The notes under the pieces were generated by a model. The model searched no databases. It had not been told where the DNA came from and saw only the letters and a program-made list of their open reading frames with translations. From PALSA-612 sp963846915 (GTDB taxonomy: Bacteria; Actinomycetota; Thermoleophilia; Gaiellales; Gaiellaceae), in assembly GCA_963846915.1 (NCBI GenBank), contig CAWJXV010000003.1:18517-82516 (forward strand): a stretch of DNA of 64,000 bases. The letters are read 5' to 3'. Shown in pieces: positions 7,083-15,208 of this stretch; position 1 is the first letter of the stretch, and each line of letters opens with the position of its first letter. The position numbers and the translations under genes were made by a program.

Positions 7083-8132
7083 ATGGCGCGCAGGATCCTG
7101 CTCTCGGGGCTTGCGCTCGCCCCCCTCGCCGCCATTCTCGACTGGGTCGTCGGCGCCGGAGACGTGCCCGTCTTCTGCGTCTCGGCGCTCGCGCTCGTAC
7201 CTCTCGCGTGGGTGATCGGCGAGGCGACCGAGCAGGCCGCGGAGCACACGGGCCCACGGATCGGCGGGTTCCTGAACGCGAGCTTCGGCAATGCTCCCGA
7301 GCTGATCATCGCGCTCTTCGCGATCAGCGACGGCCTGCCCGACGTCGTCCGGGGGTCGATCACGGGCAGCATCGTGTCCAACCTCCTCCTCGTGCTCGGC
7401 TTCGCGCTCGTCGCGACCGACGAGGAGGACATCCACAGGGGCTCGCTCGTGTCGAACCTCGGCCTCGTCGTCTGGGCGAGCCTGCTCTTCCTGATCCCCT
7501 CGGTGCCGGGCTGGAGCGGCGATCCCGACCGGCACTCGCTCGCGATCGCGACGATCCCGGTCGCCGTCATCCTCCTGCTCTTCTACTTCGGGCAGACGTC
7601 GATCAACCTTCGGAAGGACCGTGACGACCACCGGAAGGAGGCCGCGAAGAGCCCCGGGCCGCAGACCCTCAGCCTGCGGAACGCGCTCGTCGTGCTCGCC
7701 ATCGCGACCGCAATCACCGCAGTCGTCAGCGAGATCCTCGTGCACACGCTCGAGGGCTTCGCCGACTCGGTCGGTCTCTCGCAGTTTTTCGTCAGCGCCG
7801 TGATCGTCGCCATCGTCGGGAACGCGGCCGAGCACGGCGGCGCCGTCGTGATCGCGCGGCGCGGCAAGATCCGGCTCGCGAGCGAGATCGCGGTCTCGTC
7901 GGCCGCGCAGGTCGCGCTCTTCGTCGCCCCGCTCGCCGCGCTCCTCTCCTTCCTCGTCCGCCCGCCGCTCCCGCTCGCGTTCCGCCCGGTCGAGCTCGCG
8001 ACGATCGCCGGCTCGGCGCTGTTCGTGGGTGTCGTCGTCTGGGACCGGAAGGGGACGCGGCGCGAGGGCACGCTCCTGCTTGCGGGCTATGTCGTGTGCG
8101 TGGTCGCGTACTACGTGTCAGGCAATCGCTAG
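7083..8132 (+). CDS. Ca2+/H+ antiporter, CAX family
   Basis: A 349-residue inner-membrane exchanger of the CaCA superfamily, with about 11 hydrophobic segments. Two inverted alpha-repeat signatures are present. Residues 46-75 include GEATEQAAEH and NASFGNAPELI, and near 240-261 there is VGNAAEHGGAVVIARRGKI; the Glu of each repeat is the expected cation ligand. The charged loop around residues 180-200 (RKDRDDHRKE) separates the halves. It exports Ca2+ using the proton gradient. Its stop codon overlaps the stop of the convergent serine hydrolase gene (shared CTAG). Confidence 0.93.
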   Translation: MARRILLSGLALAPLAAILDWVVGAGDVPVFCVSALALVPLAWVIGEATEQAAEHTGPRIGGFLNASFGNAPELIIALFAISDGLPDVVRGSITGSIVSNLLLVLGFALVATDEEDIHRGSLVSNLGLVVWASLLFLIPSVPGWSGDPDRHSLAIATIPVAVILLLFYFGQTSINLRKDRDDHRKEAAKSPGPQTLSLRNALVVLAIATAITAVVSEILVHTLEGFADSVGLSQFFVSAVIVAIVGNAAEHGGAVVIARRGKIRLASEIAVSSAAQVALFVAPLAALLSFLVRPPLPLAFRPVELATIAGSALFVGVVVWDRKGTRREGTLLLAGYVVCVVAYYVSGNR

Positions 8133-9427
8133 CCGGCAGGAGGTCCGGAGAGCTGCGGCTCGCGCGTGATCGGGTACGTGGCCCAGTAGAGCTTGACGAC
8201 GGCGCCGGACCCGTCCCGCACCACCTCGAGCCGCTCGCCCCGTTCGCGACCCGATACGACGTGGAACCGTCCCGGGCCGTCCTGCTCGAACACGGACGGC
8301 TTGATCCTCGGCGGCGCTCCCGTGAACTGCGCCTCGAGTTGGCCGTCGCGCCAACTGAACACGACCTGGTCGCCGTCGAACCACCAGATGCCGAGGAGCT
8401 CCACGATCTCCGCGGGCGGAGGCTCGTGCCCGCGCCACAGCTCCGGCTCGCGCGGGTCGTCCTCGATCGCGCGCCGGGCGAGCTCCGCCGCGAGATCGAA
8501 GACCTCGGAGTAGCCGGTCGAGGAGTTCGTCAGGACGCACGCCTGTATGTCTTCCTCGCGGGAGCAGAGGAGCACCGCAAGGAAGCCCGGCATGGAGCCG
8601 TCGTGCCCGTAGAGGATGCGATCGCCGCGTCTGTGGAGCATCAGCCCGAGTCCCCAGGCGAGGAGCCAGCTGTCCGGGTCGGCCATGGCCTGGACACCGT
8701 GCATCGGCTCACGGTCGCGGAGCCAGGCACCCCAGCGGCAGATGTCGCCGGCGGTCGACCACAGGTCGGCGGCGGCCGAGACGCCGTCGATCCGAGGCAG
8801 CTCGGGCTCGGGCCTGAGCACGCCCGAGTGCGGATCGACGTAGTAGCCGCGCGCCGCGGGCGCGGCCGGCTCCCAGGTCGTCCGGCCGAGACCGACCGGC
8901 CCGAGGAACCGCTCGTCGACGAACCGCTCGTACGGCGTGCCCGACACCTGCGCGACCACCGCGCCCAGGAGCGCGTAGGCGAGGTTCGAGTAGTGCCACC
9001 ACGAGCCCGGCTCGAGGAGCTGCTCGGCCTCGTCCACGGTCGCGACGAGCTCGTCGGTCGTCGGGAACTCGAACGTCTCCCACACATGCCCGACGGGCTC
9101 GCGCTGGAGGCCGGACGCGTGAGAGAGGAGCCGGCGGATCGTCAGCGGCCGATCGGCTGCGGCGGGGACGTGCTTGCCGAGCGGATCGTCGAGGCCGACC
9201 TTGTTTTCGTCCACGAGCGCCATGACCGCGGCAGCCGTGAACGTCTTCGTGATCGAGCCGACGCGGTACTGCGTTTCCGGCGTCGCCTCGCGGCCCTCGC
9301 CGTCGTCGGCGACGCCGATCGCGAGCTCGAGCACGGTCTCGCCGCGGACGACTACGCGTGCGCTGACGCTCGGCAGGCGGTGCTCGGACTGAGCCGCGCG
9401 GACGAGCCGCGCGAGCTGATCAGACAC
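8129..9427 (-). CDS. class C beta-lactamase-family serine hydrolase
   Basis: A 432-residue member of the penicillin-binding/esterase family. Ser58-I-T-Lys61 is the SxxK active site, Tyr146-S-Asn148 is the YxN motif, and YGHDGSMPG near residue 280 takes the KTG-like position. An extra C-terminal domain of about 100 residues follows. There is no signal peptide, so it is probably a cytoplasmic esterase or D-aminopeptidase-like enzyme rather than a secreted beta-lactamase. Its start overlaps the end of the threonine aldolase gene by 8 nt, indicating one transcript. Confidence 0.88.
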   Translation of the reverse strand: MSDQLARLVRAAQSEHRLPSVSARVVVRGETVLELAIGVADDGEGREATPETQYRVGSITKTFTAAAVMALVDENKVGLDDPLGKHVPAAADRPLTIRRLLSHASGLQREPVGHVWETFEFPTTDELVATVDEAEQLLEPGSWWHYSNLAYALLGAVVAQVSGTPYERFVDERFLGPVGLGRTTWEPAAPAARGYYVDPHSGVLRPEPELPRIDGVSAAADLWSTAGDICRWGAWLRDREPMHGVQAMADPDSWLLAWGLGLMLHRRGDRILYGHDGSMPGFLAVLLCSREEDIQACVLTNSSTGYSEVFDLAAELARRAIEDDPREPELWRGHEPPPAEIVELLGIWWFDGDQVVFSWRDGQLEAQFTGAPPRIKPSVFEQDGPGRFHVVSGRERGERLEVVRDGSGAVVKLYWATYPITREPQLSGPPAG

Positions 9428-10463
9428 GCGCCGCCAGGGCTTCCGGCGCCAGCTCGATCGCCGCGTCGATGTCCTCGTCTGTCACGTCGAGGTGCGTGAG
9501 CGCGCGCAGCCGGGTCGGATGAACCGTGTTGGAAACCCCGACGCCCGCCTCCTTCAGCGCCGAGATCACCTCCCACTTGGACAGACCGAGCGACTCGACG
9601 TCGAGCTGCACGAAGTTCGTCTCCACCTGGTCGAGGTCGACCGGCAGCCCGGCGGCCTGCCAGCCCTCGGCAAGCCGCCGCGCACGAGCGTGGTCGTCCG
9701 CGAGCAGCGTGACGTGGTTGTCGAGCGCATACACGCCGGCTGCGGCGACGATGCCTGCCTGGCGCATGGCCCCGCCGAACAGGTGCTTGAGCCGCCGCGC
9801 CTTCGCCATGCGCTCCTCCGACCCGGCGACGAGCGCGCCCAAGGGGCAGCCCAAGCCTTTCGACAAGCAGAGCGTCACGGCGTCGAAATGCCGGCCGATC
9901 TCGTCGGCGGGCACCCCGCTCCCCACGGAGGCGTTCAGCAGCCGCGCGCCGTCCAGCTGCAGGCGCAGATCGAGCTCGCGGCAGACGTCGGCGATCGAGG
10001 CGATCTCGTCGACCGGCCAGATCCTCCCGCCGGCGGAGTTGTTCGTGTTCTCGATCGAGACGAGCCGCGTGATCGGGCGGTGGGTGTCGCGCCGGTCCCA
10101 GACCGCCTCGCGCACCTGCTCCGACGAGAATCGCCCGTCCGTCGATTCGAGGGCGCGCATGACGAGCCCCGAGTGCACGGCCGGACCACCGAGCTCGTTG
10201 ATGAAGAGGTGCGACCAGGCGTCGGCTAGGAGCTCGTCGCCGGGCTCGGAGAGGATCCTGAGCGCGATCTGGTTCGCCATCGTCGCGGTCGGCAGGAAGA
10301 CGGCCTCCTTCTGGCCGACGAGGCCCGCCACACGCCGCTCGAGCTCGTTGACGGACGGGTCCTCGCGCTTCTGCTCGTCGCCGACCTCGGCCCGCGCGAT
10401 CGCCTCGCGCATGCCGGGCGTCGGCCGGGTCGCCGTGTCGGAGCGGAGGTCGATGAACCGCAC
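9420..10463 (-). CDS. ltaE: low-specificity L-threonine aldolase
   Basis: A 347-residue PLP enzyme that splits threonine to glycine and acetaldehyde. The N terminus FIDLRSDT and the pocket LDGARLLNA (Asp171, Arg174) fit the family, and Lys202 in LSKGLGCPLG is the PLP lysine. GTG start at 10463 with GAGAAT 6 nt upstream and no Shine-Dalgarno. Glycine produced here could feed the glycine cleavage operon encoded 3 kb away, but they are separate transcripts. It diverges from rlmN with only 20 bp between start codons. Confidence 0.93.
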   Translation of the reverse strand: MRFIDLRSDTATRPTPGMREAIARAEVGDEQKREDPSVNELERRVAGLVGQKEAVFLPTATMANQIALRILSEPGDELLADAWSHLFINELGGPAVHSGLVMRALESTDGRFSSEQVREAVWDRRDTHRPITRLVSIENTNNSAGGRIWPVDEIASIADVCRELDLRLQLDGARLLNASVGSGVPADEIGRHFDAVTLCLSKGLGCPLGALVAGSEERMAKARRLKHLFGGAMRQAGIVAAAGVYALDNHVTLLADDHARARRLAEGWQAAGLPVDLDQVETNFVQLDVESLGLSKWEVISALKEAGVGVSNTVHPTRLRALTHLDVTDEDIDAAIELAPEALAARV

Positions 10464-10468
10464 GCGGC

Positions 10469-10475
10469 TATTCTC
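10469..10475. promoter_or_regulatory. overlapping divergent -10 elements (ltaE / rlmN)
   Basis: In a 20-bp spacer, TATTCT (10469-10474, plus) lies 9 nt before rlmN and GAGAAT (10475-10470, minus) lies 6 nt before ltaE. The two hexamers share the same base pairs, so the two genes may compete for polymerase. Confidence 0.45.
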
Positions 10476-10483
10476 GCCGAAGG

Positions 10484-11470
10484 ATGGATCTCGCCGTTCT
10501 CGAGCAGACGCTCGCCGCCAGGGGCGAGCCCGGATACCGCGCCGCCCAGGTGTGGGAGTGGGCCGCGCGCGGAGCCGCCGGCTTCGACGAGATGACCAAC
10601 CTGCCCGCGGCGCTCAGAGCGGAGCTCGCGCGAGACGTGCCGTTCTCGACGCTCTCGGTCGAGGCCGAGGCGCGCTCCCGCGACGGTACGGTCAAGACGC
10701 TCTTCCACACGCACGACGGCCATCCGCTCGAAGCGGTGCTGATGACGTACCGCGACGGGCGCCGCTCGCTCTGCCTCTCCTCGCAGTCGGGCTGCCCGCT
10801 CACGTGCACGTTCTGCGCGACCGGCCAGATGCGGTTCCGGCGCAACCTGACCGGGTCCGAGATCCTCGACCAGGCGCTGCATTTTCGCCGGCTCGGTCCG
10901 CTCACCCACGCGGTGTTCATGGGGATGGGCGAGCCGATGATGAACCTGGACGACGTGCTCGCGGCCGCGCGGCGGCTCCCCGATCTCGGGATCACGCCCC
11001 GGCGAACGACGATCTCGACGGTGGGCTGGCTTCCGGGCCTGACTCGCTTCGTGTCCGAGGTCGAGGAGCCGATCCGGCTCGCGCTCTCGCTCCACGCGGC
11101 CGACGATGCGCTGCGCTCGACGCTGATGCCGGTCAACCTCCGCTACCCGCTCGCGGACGTGCTGGCGGAGTGCGAGCGCTGGCACGAGCGACGGCGGCAG
11201 AAGGTCTTCGTCGAATACGTGATGCTCGCCGGCATCAACGACCGCGTCGAGCAGGCCGGGCAGCTGGCCCGGCTCCTCGACCGGAAGATCTACAAAGTCA
11301 ACCTGATCCCGTACAACCCGACCGGGACCTACGAGGGCTCGTCGCGCGACGCGATCGCCGCGTTCAAGGCCGTCCTCGACCGCGCCGGACTGCCCGCGAC
11401 GGTACGCCTGACCCGGGGCCGGGACATCCAGGCCGCGTGCGGCCAGCTCGCCGCGGAGCAGGCGGCCTGA
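10484..11470 (+). CDS. rlmN: dual-specificity rRNA/tRNA adenine-C2 methyltransferase RlmN
   Basis: A 328-residue radical-SAM enzyme that methylates C2 of A2503 in 23S rRNA and of A37 in some tRNAs. The Fe-S cluster motif is Cys104-x3-Cys108-x2-Cys111 (SGCPLTCTFCATGQ). Glu84 in LEAVLM and the second catalytic Cys319 in DIQAACGQL match RlmN rather than a plain radical-SAM protein. It heads a tightly packed plus-strand operon; the next start is 2 nt past its stop. Confidence 0.95.
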   Translation: MDLAVLEQTLAARGEPGYRAAQVWEWAARGAAGFDEMTNLPAALRAELARDVPFSTLSVEAEARSRDGTVKTLFHTHDGHPLEAVLMTYRDGRRSLCLSSQSGCPLTCTFCATGQMRFRRNLTGSEILDQALHFRRLGPLTHAVFMGMGEPMMNLDDVLAAARRLPDLGITPRRTTISTVGWLPGLTRFVSEVEEPIRLALSLHAADDALRSTLMPVNLRYPLADVLAECERWHERRRQKVFVEYVMLAGINDRVEQAGQLARLLDRKIYKVNLIPYNPTGTYEGSSRDAIAAFKAVLDRAGLPATVRLTRGRDIQAACGQLAAEQAA

Positions 11471-11472
11471 GC

Positions 11473-12114
11473 GTGGCGTTCGACGAAGCGCAGGCCGCCG
11501 CCCAGCAGGACGCGCTCCGCGACGTCTTCACGCTCGTCGACTGGCGGCGCCGCGTCTTCGAGCTCTACGACGACGTTCGCGCCGATCCCGACCCGCGGCA
11601 AGCGTGGGAGCACTGGCGCACCGTCCGCGACGAGCTCTTCTCCTCGCACCCGCAGTCGCCCGTGGCCCAGGCGGACCGCAACGGGTACGCGGGGGCGTAC
11701 TACGACTACGACCCGCGCTACCGGGTGACCGGCGAGATCGTCGACGCGGAGCAGGTCGGGCTCGACATCGCCACGAGCCGCTGGTCGACCTACCGTTTCA
11801 CGCGGTTCGCGCAGGCGCGGCTCGAGCTCCAGGGGCGGCGGCTCGTGCTCGACTGCTTCTGGCTCCAGGGCTACGGCGGCGGGCTCTTCCTGCCGTTCGC
11901 GGATCCCACGAACGGGACGACCACGTACGGCGGGGGCCGCTATCTGCTGGACACCGTCAAGGGAGCCGACCTCGGCGTCGACGACGGCAAGCTCGTCCTC
12001 GACTTCAACCTCGCCTACAACCCGTCGTGCGCCTACGATCCGCGCTGGGTCTGCCCGCTCGCACCCGCGGGCAACCGGCTGCCCGTGCCGATCGAGGCCG
12101 GCGAGCGCACGTGA
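11473..12114 (+). CDS. DUF1684 family protein
   Basis: A 213-residue protein whose C-terminal half carries the DUF1684 hallmark YGGGRYLLDTVKGADLG, then LDFNLAYNPSCAYDPRW and CPLAPAGNRLPVPI. The biochemical role of this family is unknown to me. The GTG start at 11473, 2 nt after rlmN, is preceded by GGAGCAGG. Its stop overlaps the next GTG start (GTGA), so expression is coupled to rlmN and the zinc peptidase gene. Confidence 0.88.
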   Translation: MAFDEAQAAAQQDALRDVFTLVDWRRRVFELYDDVRADPDPRQAWEHWRTVRDELFSSHPQSPVAQADRNGYAGAYYDYDPRYRVTGEIVDAEQVGLDIATSRWSTYRFTRFAQARLELQGRRLVLDCFWLQGYGGGLFLPFADPTNGTTTYGGGRYLLDTVKGADLGVDDGKLVLDFNLAYNPSCAYDPRWVCPLAPAGNRLPVPIEAGERT

Positions 12115-12458
12115 CCCTGGAGGGATTCGACTTCGAGGCCGCCGTCCGCGGCGCGCTCGAGCTCCTGCCGGACGAGCTCCACGACGCGATATCGAACGTC
12201 GAGATCGTCATCGACGACTACGCGCCGCCCGACTCGAACGTGCTCGGCCTCTACGAGGGAATCCCGTTGACGCGGCGCACCTCGAGCTACGGCGCCGTGC
12301 TGCCGGACAAGATCACGATCTACCGTCGCCCGATCGAACGCGTCGCCGGGCACGATCCCGTACGGCTCACGCGGGAGATCCAGCACGTCGTGATCCACGA
12401 GATCGCCCACCACTTCGGCATCTCCGACGAGCGGCTGATCGAAATGGACCGGTACTAG
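12111..12458 (+). CDS. small zincin-like metallopeptidase
   Basis: A 115-residue member of the one-domain metallopeptidase family. His96-Glu97-x2-His100 in VIHEIAHHFG gives two zinc ligands and the catalytic Glu; an acidic residue in ISDERL is the likely third ligand. The upstream part is a compact alpha/beta fold (EIVIDDYAP, KITIYRRPIE). GTG start overlaps the previous stop, and its TAG stop overlaps the next GTG by one base. The substrate is unknown. Confidence 0.88.
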   Translation: MTLEGFDFEAAVRGALELLPDELHDAISNVEIVIDDYAPPDSNVLGLYEGIPLTRRTSSYGAVLPDKITIYRRPIERVAGHDPVRLTREIQHVVIHEIAHHFGISDERLIEMDRY

Positions 12459-12835
12459 TGCCCGCCTTCCTGATCTACGGGACGTTCATGCGCGACCAGC
12501 CGGGACACGCGAACCTCGACGGCGCGCGCTTCGTGGAGACGGCCGAAACTGCGCCGCGCTATCGGTTATTCGAGATCGACGAGCGCTGGCCGGCGCTGAT
12601 CGAGGACGACGACGGCGTCACGATCGCGGCCGAGCTGTACGAGATCGAGCCCACCCACATCGCCCGGCTGAGCGAGCTCGAGCCGCCGGGATGGGCAAGC
12701 ACGCCGGTCGAGCTCTCGGACGGCCGCACGGTCGACGCCTTTCTCGGGTCGCCCGACATGCGCGCGCGCGGCATCGACGTCTCCGGCCACGGCGGCTGGG
12801 CCGCCTACCGCGCTAGCTGCGAACGAGGTTCCTGA
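12458..12835 (+). CDS. gamma-glutamylcyclotransferase-fold protein
   Basis: A 125-residue protein with the YGTFM entry motif at residues 7-11 and a C-terminal FLGSPDMRARGIDVSGHGGW block resembling the GGCT/AIG2-like or allophanate-hydrolase C-terminal fold. Members act on gamma-glutamyl or amide substrates, or have lost activity. It is the last gene of the rlmN operon and its 3' end overlaps the convergent proline dehydrogenase gene by 23 nt. Confidence 0.75.
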   Translation: MPAFLIYGTFMRDQPGHANLDGARFVETAETAPRYRLFEIDERWPALIEDDDGVTIAAELYEIEPTHIARLSELEPPGWASTPVELSDGRTVDAFLGSPDMRARGIDVSGHGGWAAYRASCERGS

Positions 12836-13748
12836 GGAGGAAGAGCGCGTTCGCGGGCCGCTCGGCGAGGCGACGCATCAGGTAGCGGTACCAGTCCGGT
12901 CCGAAGGGTGTCGCGACGAGCACGGCGAACCCGCGTCGCAGCAGGTCGAGCTGGAGCTGCGGCCGCACCCCGTAGAGCATCTGGAACTGGAACCGCTCAC
13001 GCGCGATGCCCTCGCGCTCCGCGAACGCGATCGCGTGCTCGATCAGCGCCTCGTCGTGAGTCGCGATCGCGGTGAAGCCTCCCTCCCGTAGCGAGCGCTC
13101 GACGAGTCGCGCGTACGCTGCGTCGACATCGGCCTTCTCCGGAAAGGCGACGTCCGGGGACTCGAGATATGCCCCCTTCACGAAGCGGAGGTTCGGCCGC
13201 AGGTCGAGGAGCGACGCGAGGTCGTCCTCGGCGCGGTAGAGGTAGGACTGCAGCACGGTGCCCGTGTTCTCGTGGCCCGCCTCGCGTAGCCGCCGGTAGA
13301 TGCGGAGCGTCGCGTCCACGAACGCGGACTCCTCCATGTCCATGCGGACGAAGTTGCCGAGCGAGGCGGCGTGCTCGACGAGCGCCGTGACGTTCTCGTA
13401 CGCGAGCTGCTCGTCGATCGTGAGCCCGAGGTGTGTCAGCTTGAGCGCGACGTTCGTCCGCAGCCCCTCCGCGCTGACTCGGTCGAGGATCTCGCGGTAG
13501 GCGACGACGACGACGCCGGCCTCCTCCGGCGAGCGGATGCCCTCGCCGAGCAGCGTCGTGTTCGTGAGCAGGCCCTGATCGTCGAGCCGTCTGAGCACGG
13601 GGACCAGCTGGTCGAGCGTCTCGCCGGCGACGAAGCGCCCGGCGCCGAGCCGCATGCCGTGACGGCGCACGACGTGATCGAGGCGCGAGCTGTCGGCGAG
13701 CGCGAGGATCGCCTTCCGGGACGCCGCGTTCGCGGTCTCGGAGATCAC
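12813..13748 (-). CDS. proline dehydrogenase
   Basis: A 311-residue monofunctional FAD enzyme that oxidises proline to pyrroline-5-carboxylate. Family blocks in order are ALKLTHLGL, RMDMEESAFVD, SYLYRAEDDL, RFVKGAYLES, IATHDEALIEHA, FQMLYGVRPQL and the C-terminal WYRYLMRRLAERPAN. The GTG start at 13748 overlaps the gcvPB stop (GTGA), so it is the last gene of the glycine cleavage operon, an unusual partnership. No P5C dehydrogenase is seen in the window. The frame is open far upstream, but that part is only the shadow of gcvPB. Confidence 0.92.
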   Translation of the reverse strand: MISETANAASRKAILALADSSRLDHVVRRHGMRLGAGRFVAGETLDQLVPVLRRLDDQGLLTNTTLLGEGIRSPEEAGVVVVAYREILDRVSAEGLRTNVALKLTHLGLTIDEQLAYENVTALVEHAASLGNFVRMDMEESAFVDATLRIYRRLREAGHENTGTVLQSYLYRAEDDLASLLDLRPNLRFVKGAYLESPDVAFPEKADVDAAYARLVERSLREGGFTAIATHDEALIEHAIAFAEREGIARERFQFQMLYGVRPQLQLDLLRRGFAVLVATPFGPDWYRYLMRRLAERPANALFLLRNLVRS

Positions 13749-15208
13749 GCCTCGGCCGGCACCGGCTGCTCGCCGAACCCGTACTTGACCACGAGCTGCT
13801 TGACCGCCTTCACCTCGTCGAGCCGCCGGACAGGCCGTGTGTGCGGAGCGCCCTTGACGACCTCCGTGTCGTCCGCCGCCTCTCGCGCGATCGCGAGCAT
13901 CGCGTCCGCGAAGGCGTCGAGGGTCTCCTTCGACTCGGTCTCCGTCGGCTCGATCATCAGCGCCTCGGGCACGACGAGCGGGAAGTAGACCGTCGGCGGG
14001 TGGAAGCCGTAGTCCATCAGCCGCTTGGCCACGTCGAGCGCGAGGACGCCGTGCTCGCGCTTGAGCTTGCGCGCCGAGAGCACGAACTCGTGCATGCAGA
14101 GCCGGTCGTACGGCAGTTCGTAATCGTCCTTGAGCAGCGACAGCAGGTAGTTCGCGTTCAGCACGGCCGTCTCGGACATGCCCCTGAGCTCCGGCCCGTA
14201 CGCGCGGATGTAGGCGTACGAGCGCACGAAGACGCCGAACGGCCCGGTGAAGCCGCGCACGCGGCCGATCGTCTTCGGCCGGTCCTCGTCGAGCCCGAAG
14301 CGCCCGTCGTCGAGCCGGACGACCTGCGGCGAGAGCAGGAACGGCTCGAGGATGTCGCGAACGGCGATCGGCCCGCCGCCCGGCCCGCCCCCGCCGTGCG
14401 GCTGCGAAAACGTCTTGTGCAGGTTGATGTGCACGACGTCGAAGCCCATGTCGCCCGGCCGCGCGATCCCGCAGACGGCGTTGAGGTTGGCGCCGTCGTA
14501 GTACATGAGCGCACCCGCGCCGTGGAAGATCCGCTCGATCTCCTCGATCCCCTCGTCGAAGAGCCCGAGGGTCGAGGGGTTGGTCAGCATCAGCGCCGCC
14601 GTTTCCTCGTTCACCTTGCCCCGTAGGTCGTCGAGGTCGATGTTCCCGCGCGCGTCCGTCTCGACGCCGACGAGCTCGTAGCCCGCCATGGTCACGCTCG
14701 CGGGGTTCGTCCCGTGGGCTGTGTCCGGGATGACGATCTTGCGACGTTGCTCGCCCTCGCCGCGGTCGGCGAAATACGCGCGGATCAGCATCAGCCCGGT
14801 GATCTCGCCCTGCGAGCCCGCCGCCGGTTGGAGCGAGACCGCGTCGAGCCCGGCGACCTCGGCCAGGATCTCCTGAAGGCGCCACATCAGCTCGAGCGCG
14901 CCCTGCGCACCCTCCGGCTCTTGCAGCGGATGCAGGTCGCGGAAGCCCTGGAGCAGTGCGACACGCTCGTTGATCCGCGGGTTGTGCTTCATCGTGCAGG
15001 ATCCGAGTGGGTAGAAGCCGGTGTCGATGCCGAAGTTCCGCGTCGTCAGCTCCGTAAAGTGCCGGACGAGGTCGGGCTCGGCGATCTCGGGCAGGCGCGG
15101 CGGCTCCGTGCGGCGGAGCTCGTCCGGCACCTCCGGCACCGGCAGCTCGCTGCGTGGCAGCGAGTAGGCCTTGCGACCGGGTCGCGACTTCTCGTAGATC
15201 AGCTTCAT
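13745..15208 (-). CDS. gcvPB: glycine dehydrogenase (decarboxylating) subunit 2
   Basis: A 487-residue PLP-carrying half of the split P-protein of the glycine cleavage system. The PLP lysine is in VVHINLHKTFSQPHGGGG. Other family blocks are FYPLGSCTMKHNP, LQPAAGSQGE, HGTNPAS and DGANLNA. It decarboxylates glycine and passes aminomethyl to GcvH. It starts in a 4-nt overlap with gcvPA and ends in a 4-nt overlap with proline dehydrogenase. Confidence 0.96.
   Translation of the reverse strand: MKLIYEKSRPGRKAYSLPRSELPVPEVPDELRRTEPPRLPEIAEPDLVRHFTELTTRNFGIDTGFYPLGSCTMKHNPRINERVALLQGFRDLHPLQEPEGAQGALELMWRLQEILAEVAGLDAVSLQPAAGSQGEITGLMLIRAYFADRGEGEQRRKIVIPDTAHGTNPASVTMAGYELVGVETDARGNIDLDDLRGKVNEETAALMLTNPSTLGLFDEGIEEIERIFHGAGALMYYDGANLNAVCGIARPGDMGFDVVHINLHKTFSQPHGGGGPGGGPIAVRDILEPFLLSPQVVRLDDGRFGLDEDRPKTIGRVRGFTGPFGVFVRSYAYIRAYGPELRGMSETAVLNANYLLSLLKDDYELPYDRLCMHEFVLSARKLKREHGVLALDVAKRLMDYGFHPPTVYFPLVVPEALMIEPTETESKETLDAFADAMLAIAREAADDTEVVKGAPHTRPVRRLDEVKAVKQLVVKYGFGEQPVPAEA

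Noticed and set aside
6426..7835. Long open frames on the opposite strand, such as 6426-7835 and 1674-2993
   Set aside because: Their translations are Arg/Pro/Ala/His-rich with no family motifs and lie antisense to well-supported genes; this is usual in high-GC DNA.
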